NCBI GenBank assembly: GCA_009767595.1 | Contig: VSDK01016794.1 | Span: forward strand, 59,500-123,499 | DNA from: Symbiodinium kawagutii | Taxonomy: Eukaryota; Sar; Dinophyceae; Suessiales; Symbiodiniaceae | Direction: 5' to 3' | DNA: 64,000 bases | In this document: positions 58,612 through 64,000 of the stretch, piece after piece | How positions within the stretch are numbered: position 1 is the stretch's first letter | Layout: each line of letters begins with the position of its first letter | Position numbers and translations under genes: made by a program | The notes under the pieces: model-generated | The model's database searches: none | What the model saw: only the letters and a program-made list of their open reading frames with translations | Told to the model about the DNA's origin: nothing

Positions 58612-59251
58612 AAATGCATGGGAAGCAACAGTGGCATAACAGCATAACTATGGCAGTTGTGTGTTCGCAGCAGTGGCATGGCTTCCCTGCGTTATGGGGC
58701 TCGCTCTCGTCACATGTCGTGACTCAGGTACTGGATGAGCGATGCCACTCCTCACGAGTCCATGCCGTTGCTGGAAGATACTCATCGCCAGTGACTTCGA
58801 AAAGAAAGACATGATGACATGGGGATCGGTCCGTGGTCGAAGAGGAGAAATCTATAGAAATCCATACCCAAACTCCATGTATGGTATCAGTATAGATTTG
58901 CCCACATAACTGAGTCATTCTATAGGTAAATGCTGGTAAATATACCATGCATGAAGCATCTGGGTATTAATGAAGCACCACCAATTTGACCATATGCTGC
59001 TGATGCACATCAAATTAATAGAGCCTTCTTTTATCAATGATCTCCCACTACCCCGAAAAGAAATGGAGGCTCTCTTACTCAAAGGCATGATTTTGGGATA
59101 GTTTATGGTACCAATGGTTCACCCCTGCATGGCTCGCGTTCACCCCTGCATGGCTCGCAAATTGGGCGCGAGATTTTGGGCACCTGCAGAGGACCAGACG
59201 ACCTTAACATAAACCATCACAGTTTGACGATTCCACTGGAAAGGATAGATC

Positions 59252-59362
59252 CAAATGGTGGTTTCTCAAAATAGAGGTACCCCCAAATCATCCATTACTA
59301 TAGTCATTTACAGTAATGAATCAACCATTTTTAGGGACCCCTATTTTGAGAAACCACCAAAT
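59252..59362 (+). mobile_element. MITE-B copy, well preserved
   Basis: CAAATGGTGGTTTCTCAAAA and TTTTGAGAAACCACCAAATG are near-perfect inverted ends with AAATG on both sides. The interior closely matches the copy at 37373-37480. Confidence 0.95.
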
Positions 59363-59375
59363 GAGATTGGACGCA

Positions 59376-60290
59376 TCACTTTAGTACAGAGCCGTTTCTG
59401 AACCTTGACACATCACTTTTGTGTGAGCCGAGTGCACTGGGCACCACTGTTGAGTCATTAAGTCCTGGTGGCTCCAAAACTGATTTGGATGGTTCGGAGT
59501 ACCTGTGATTTGCAGCCAAGTCTGGCATGATGGCAAGCCACAGGGCTTGCCTGCAAGTTGTGTTGTGACCTTCGGTGAAGCTTCCGAGGTATTTCAGGTT
59601 GGTGACCAGCTCTGTCTCCCTGTGGTACTCCAAGCATTCCACGGAGAACCCACTGGTGAAGCCAGATGAAAGAATCACCAGGAGACCTGAATCCATGGGT
59701 AGTCATTGGATCAGCCTCCAGGAATCCCAATCGTTTGGGGTCTTTGAAGACATCCGAAGTGAGATCTTTTGACACAGCACATATACCCTTTTTCTTTTTA
59801 AAGGATGTAGTCAACACAGATTTGGGGTGTTTGACAAGGTGTGGGCTAGGTGAGGTAAGCAAGATTGCTGATGGTGAACATAGTGAAGATCCAGATGGCC
59901 AATCCAGCAAGCACTCCCTTTGTCACAGTGAACGGACTCCTGTGTGTGGACAGCGGGAGAGTTCTGTAAGACTGTAAGAAGGTAAAGAAAGACAACCCAC
60001 AATCCACTGAAACTTGAGGTGTGTCAAAGCAATCCGAGAACGAAAACTGCCGTGATTCCTTGTGAAGAGACTCTGATGAAACCCTTGTGCCTTCGATTTC
60101 CGCCATAGCAAATCTGTTGTTGGATGGGTATCGCCCTTGCCGATCTAGGCAGCACAATGGTCTCTGCAGGATCATTGACACTGACAAGTTCAACGACGCC
60201 GGTCGATCTGACGCGTTTGTTCGTGCTGATGACGAGCTCTGGGATGTGTTCCATGAACATTATGGTCTGGGTGGAATTTGTGAGCAAAAA
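59376..60290 (-). pseudogene. Possible relic exons on the minus strand
   Basis: Minus frames at 60287-60024, 60193-59846 and 59696-59376 have protein-like composition, one with a hydrophobic helix (GVLAGLAIWIFTMFTISNLA). The frames overlap and I could not find splice sites that connect them. No family is recognised. Confidence 0.25.
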
Positions 60291-60769
60291 GTGCTCGAAA
60301 CGCGTTTAGGAAGCAGATGCCTGGGCATCGGCAAAACTGCGCACTGCCAAAAGCAGACCTTGGTGAAGCAACAACTCCATTTTCGTGGGAAAGCCCCCAC
60401 TTTTCGGGGTTACCCAAGTGACATATCAGATGTTCGCAGTCTGTGAGATATTGTTTTTTGCGACGCTCAGGAGGGGTACCAATAGCTATGTCGAATGACC
60501 AGGACTAACGGATGCTCCTAAATTCGAGCCATTGAGCTGACGAATTCGAATGATCAAGCATACACATGTTTGAGGGTTTTCCAGAGAGCTCCTGACCTGA
60601 ACTTCAGCATGGATATCCTAACAGGATCATGGCGAACTAGACGACCTGCTGGGGAAGGATGGCGTGTCAATTTCTGGAAGTCAGCGATTGATATTGCATC
60701 TAAATTTGGCAGACTATGATATAATACTCTACTGTACTTTTTGTTTTTACTCACATATATGATTCCGTA

Positions 60770-60949
60770 TGATTCGTGATTTCTATTCGCGACTTCTCGT
60801 CCAGCATCCCATGTACCATCCGACCAACTGCCTAAACCCAACCCACGGATATTGATGAAATCGCCTGTGACCATCGTGGGTGCCCCAGCTTCAGAGCAGG
60901 GCAGTTGCTGCAGAAATTTTGTGCTCCAGCCGCGCAACTCCGCTGCCAC
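60770..60949 (-). pseudogene. Possible endonuclease-domain fragment
   Basis: The frame from Met 60949 contains GAPTMVTGDFINIRG followed by WSDGTWDAG. This resembles the GDFN-containing strand of endonuclease/exonuclease/phosphatase domains in LINE-type elements, where a Trp-Asp-Ala segment often follows. An extra Ile breaks the GDFN motif and no reverse-transcriptase region follows, so at best this is a small relic. Confidence 0.3.
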
Positions 60950-62655
60950 TGCCGCGCAACTCCAGCCTTTTCCAGCGCTATGAAGGTGAGAAGTACAGAA
61001 ATCCAGTTGATTGACGAGCAGATTTTGGGGGATGTTTTTTCCCTAACAACCAGTATTTGATTGGTCTTTTCAACCTGTATTGCTACTAATTACATTCTAA
61101 TACTAATGGCATCTAATGGTCATTTCGAGCAAGTGTACTACTTTTATTGCCATGACATGTTCTTCTACCTACTACCTGCTGCCTACAGCCTACTAGCCAC
61201 TACCCACTAGCGACGCCTACTACGACTACCATTATTTTTGCTACTTCTGCTGCTGCTTGGATGCACCTGTTTTTCAGTTTCAATTCGTCGTCGATTGGAC
61301 AAGTTTCGTTTCGTGCTGGGCGAACAGCGGGCCCAAACTCAGTCCTTGTGATGTCCAGAGAATTTGGACCTTTCACCCGTTTGAAAGAACCCATGTTTCG
61401 ACACCGGCATGTTCCCTGAATCTCTGAAGATTGAAGACTTGATTCTAAACTGCAGGAGATGCCATGAGATACCCAACTGATTTCCGCAAATGGATCAGTG
61501 GTGTTTGGCTGACCACCACACGGGCCTCACAACGAGCAGGCAGATGAGGAAGCCCGCGCCAAAATGGCGGCAGGCATGCAGATGCAGCAGGAGATGGTGC
61601 AGTGTTTGTAAACTGTGCTGAATGACAGCTATGAAGTCATGGTCGCTGAACTGGTTAATAGCTGTTGATGCTTGAAAGCCATTGCGGAAGAATGCTTCAT
61701 ACTCACTGAAACCCTAGAAGATGATTGACGACGGTTGACAGAGGTCATTCATGGTACTGTATTCTTAATTCTTTCATGTATTACCTTGCTCCACCCACTC
61801 ACAGCGAACATGGAAGCTTAATCAGGAAATTGAAAAAAAAATGTATCATCGTGATCGTTGGGTGGTAGCTGTGTTTCAAAGTAGTGTCGATCGGAGATTC
61901 TTTGGTTTCGATCAGGAGAATGACCTACAGAAGATGCAAGAGCAACGGGCGCAGCAACAGGAAATGGAGGCCGGTACGATGCCACCCTGAGGGGGTCGCG
62001 GCTCCGTCCTGGTAGCTCCATCGATGCCAGGAGCGAAAGAGAGTAATGATCAGATCCATCTTGGAACCTGAGGTCCCCGGAGGGCGGCGTGAGGATCGGA
62101 AGTGTGGTCTCAAAATGTCAAGGAGAATCTGGAGACCTAACGAGAATCTTCAGATTCTTGAAGTTGTTGGTTTTTTGATGTAGATTTTGGATTGTTCTTT
62201 TACGTTCCGGTATGTACCTTCTGATGAATACATCCTTACACATACATACTACGATATCTTTCTAATTCTATTTATATCATTTATATCTAGCTTTACACGT
62301 TTCTATGTGCCATTTATCTGATTGATTTAGGTTGCTTTTTACATGTGCCACAAGATGTTTGATGGTGCCCGTCAGGGCTCATGTGAAGCCCTGAGCGGTC
62401 GAGCCCTGGTTCACCCGGGCTTCCCCCAGCCCCTCCACGTGGAGTCAGCCTGCAGTACTCAGCCTATCTCAGACTATTTCCAGTTACCATGAAATACTGG
62501 TTGATAATCGCTTCCTACTATTACTAAACCCCCCCTAATTATAAAAAACCACCTTGGGGGTACACTTCCTGATTTTTTTGTCTTGGTCAATTGTATTTTC
62601 AATTGTAGCAATTGAAAAGTAAAAGAGGAACCACATTCCCCAAGCAACCGGTTCC
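60950..62655. other. No gene recognised
   Basis: Unique sequence with short frames. CTACTACC words cluster at 61160-61230. Nothing else stands out. Confidence 0.4.
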
Positions 62656-62660
62656 CCCCT

Positions 62661-63075
62661 ATTATTAAAAACCCCTGGCTCAGTGGATGTTTAATATTAG
62701 GGTCCTCAGGAAGGATCTGGCTGGCTGGTTGGCTGGTTGGCTGGTTGGCTGGCTTCCTGGCTGGCTGGTTGGCTGGTTGGTTGGCTGGTTGGCTGGCTTC
62801 CTGGCTGGCTGGGTGGTTGGCTGGTTGGCTGGTTGGCTGGCTAGCTGGCTGGCTGGTTGGCTGGTTGGTTTTGGCTGGTTATCTGGTTGGTGGTTGCCTG
62901 TGGCTGACTGCCTTTCTTTGCCTGGCGAAGCCTCGGCTGTCTCAAACTGTCTGCTCCCTGGCTTTCTGCCTGGGATGGCTTTAAAAATGAGGGTCTTAGC
63001 TTAATATTGGGGTCCCCTAATATTAAATCTCCCCCTAATATAAAAAACCCCTGGAGGCGCTTAGTATTAGGGGAG
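62661..63075. repeat. Direct repeats bracketing the GGCTGGTT array
   Basis: AAAAACCCCTGG followed by TTTAATATTAGGG at 62665-62702 recurs as AAAAAACCCCTGG and CTTAGTATTAGGGG at 63043-63075. Further TAATATTAGGG-type words lie at 63000-63045. The arrangement suggests an element whose ends carry the TTAATATTAGGG motif. Confidence 0.55.
62716..62890. repeat. GGCTGGTT minisatellite
   Basis: Tandem GGCTGGTT/GGCTGGCT units, with GCTTCCTGGCT occurring twice as a higher-order feature. The poly Leu-Ala-Gly-Trp frame it produces is not a gene. Confidence 0.95.
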
Positions 63076-63099
63076 GGGGGGGGGACCGTTTAGTAATAG

Positions 63100-63755
63100 G
63101 GGGAAAAGATTAATAGGGATTATAGTTGTTGATGATAGGGTTATAGTGGTTAATGCTAGGATTACAGTTGCTTATAGTAGAGATTATGAGATTAGAGTAG
63201 TGGTTAATGATAGGATTCTAGTTGGTAATAGTAGGGGGAGTAGCGATTAATGATAGGATTATAGTTGCTCATTATGGGATTCTAGCAGTGGTCAATGTTA
63301 GGGATTGTAATCAACAATAGGGATTGTAGTGGTTGACAATAGGGAGCAATCACCAACAATAAATCGGAACAACAACCATGAAATAGTACGTACGCAGCCC
63401 CAATCACAACGAGCTGGTAGAAACCAGCTGGTTACCGGCCCCTCTTGGCTGGTAACTGGAGGCACATGGCCTCTAAACCACGGGTTTTTTGATTTTTTTG
63501 TTGGTTGGTTTTTTTGTACCGCTCCGAGGTGCAGTTGCATCGATGATTTCGTCGCGGGGTTCATGTTGCCATGCCATGGTGATCCCATGGAGTATCTGGG
63601 TATTCACAAGTCGTCTTCGCCTTTCGCAACACTTTTGACCAACCATTGCGACCAATCATTGGCCCAGAATAGGCTGAGCATCGACCATCATGCTCTCCGC
63701 TGGGATTGCTGTATTCCATCGATTTTCACAACGAGACTCGCTGTCAGCATTCAGA
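63100..63755. other. No gene recognised
   Basis: GATTATAG/TAATGATAGG words dominate 63110-63345, followed by unique sequence. No exon is supported. Confidence 0.4.
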
Positions 63756-63873
63756 GATGGCTGTGGGTCAAAACCCCGTACCCCTGGTTCCGCTATCATT
63801 GATCATTGTTTTCTCTTATTATGGATGGTCATTATCCCACATTATTGGTTGGCTGATATTGACCCATAGACAG
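63756..63873 (+). mobile_element. MITE-A copy
   Basis: GATGGCTGTGGGTCAAAACC at the left and TATTGACCCATAGACAG at the right. Confidence 0.85.
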
Positions 63874-64000
63874 AAAATCACACGTTGTGCATTCGCTGTC
63901 GTTCCTATCCCTAGCCGCTCCATCGAAAGACCAGGCCTTGGAGAGACTTCACCGCATCGGGCTGGTGAAGCCTGAGAAGAAGGAACAGGCGCCGCGCATG

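Noticed and set aside
62687..63004. Leu-Ala-Gly-Trp repeat frame resembling a membrane protein
   Set aside because: It is the translation of the GGCTGGTT minisatellite; the hydrophobicity is a by-product of the repeat.

Overview
This 64 kb window looks like nuclear DNA of a dinoflagellate, most likely of the Symbiodiniaceae/Suessiales type. The coding segments are short exons that join in phase only if GT-AG, GC-AG and apparently GA-AG introns are all allowed, several with short direct repeats at both splice sites. Neighbouring genes share one strand. The proteins I recognise belong, from memory, to large dinoflagellate-expanded families that databases list as unnamed. No bacterial operon, rRNA, convincing tRNA or CRISPR array is present. 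Everything here was read by eye, with no search or alignment.

Layout. Bases 1-37,130 are repeat-rich, AT-leaning, almost gene-free DNA. It holds at least five families of short non-autonomous inverted-repeat elements (called MITE-A, MITE-B, MITE-C, R4 and R5 here), minisatellites (22, 12 and 40 bp units), GAT and other microsatellites, and a tandem duplication of about 630 bp. Bases 37,196-53,070 form a different domain. It carries five minus-strand multi-exon genes, in transcription order: an unknown K/A-rich protein (52.7-49.3 kb), a proline-rich protein with an RS-like tail (48.8-47.65 kb), a DNA-methyltransferase-fold-like protein (about 47.56-45.3 kb), an acidic/coiled protein with a K-A tail (44.75-41.6 kb), and a DDE-transposase-like protein (about 39.8-37.5 kb). 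Bases 53,071-64,000 return to MITE-rich DNA, with one intronless gene (54,652-56,319) for a membrane protein whose TIR-like domain keeps the plant-type WxxxE glutamate but is split by transmembrane helices.

Main finding. The minus-strand domain looks like one giant insertion. The left half of a MITE-B copy ends at 37,195 and the missing right half begins at about 53,071; rejoined, they make one complete MITE-B. Just inside both junctions lies the same 42 bp sequence (two mismatches). I found no copy of MITE-A, B or C inside except one MITE-B in the left margin (37,373-37,480), while ATGGCTGC-word arrays occur only inside. The gene nearest the left end has three acidic motifs in the order expected of a DDE transposase. 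The working hypothesis is a 15.9 kb dinoflagellate element that carries a transposase-like gene, a methyltransferase-like gene and three further genes. How the proteins cooperate, and whether the element is active, cannot be seen from the sequence; one gene carries an in-frame TGA, which may mean decay.
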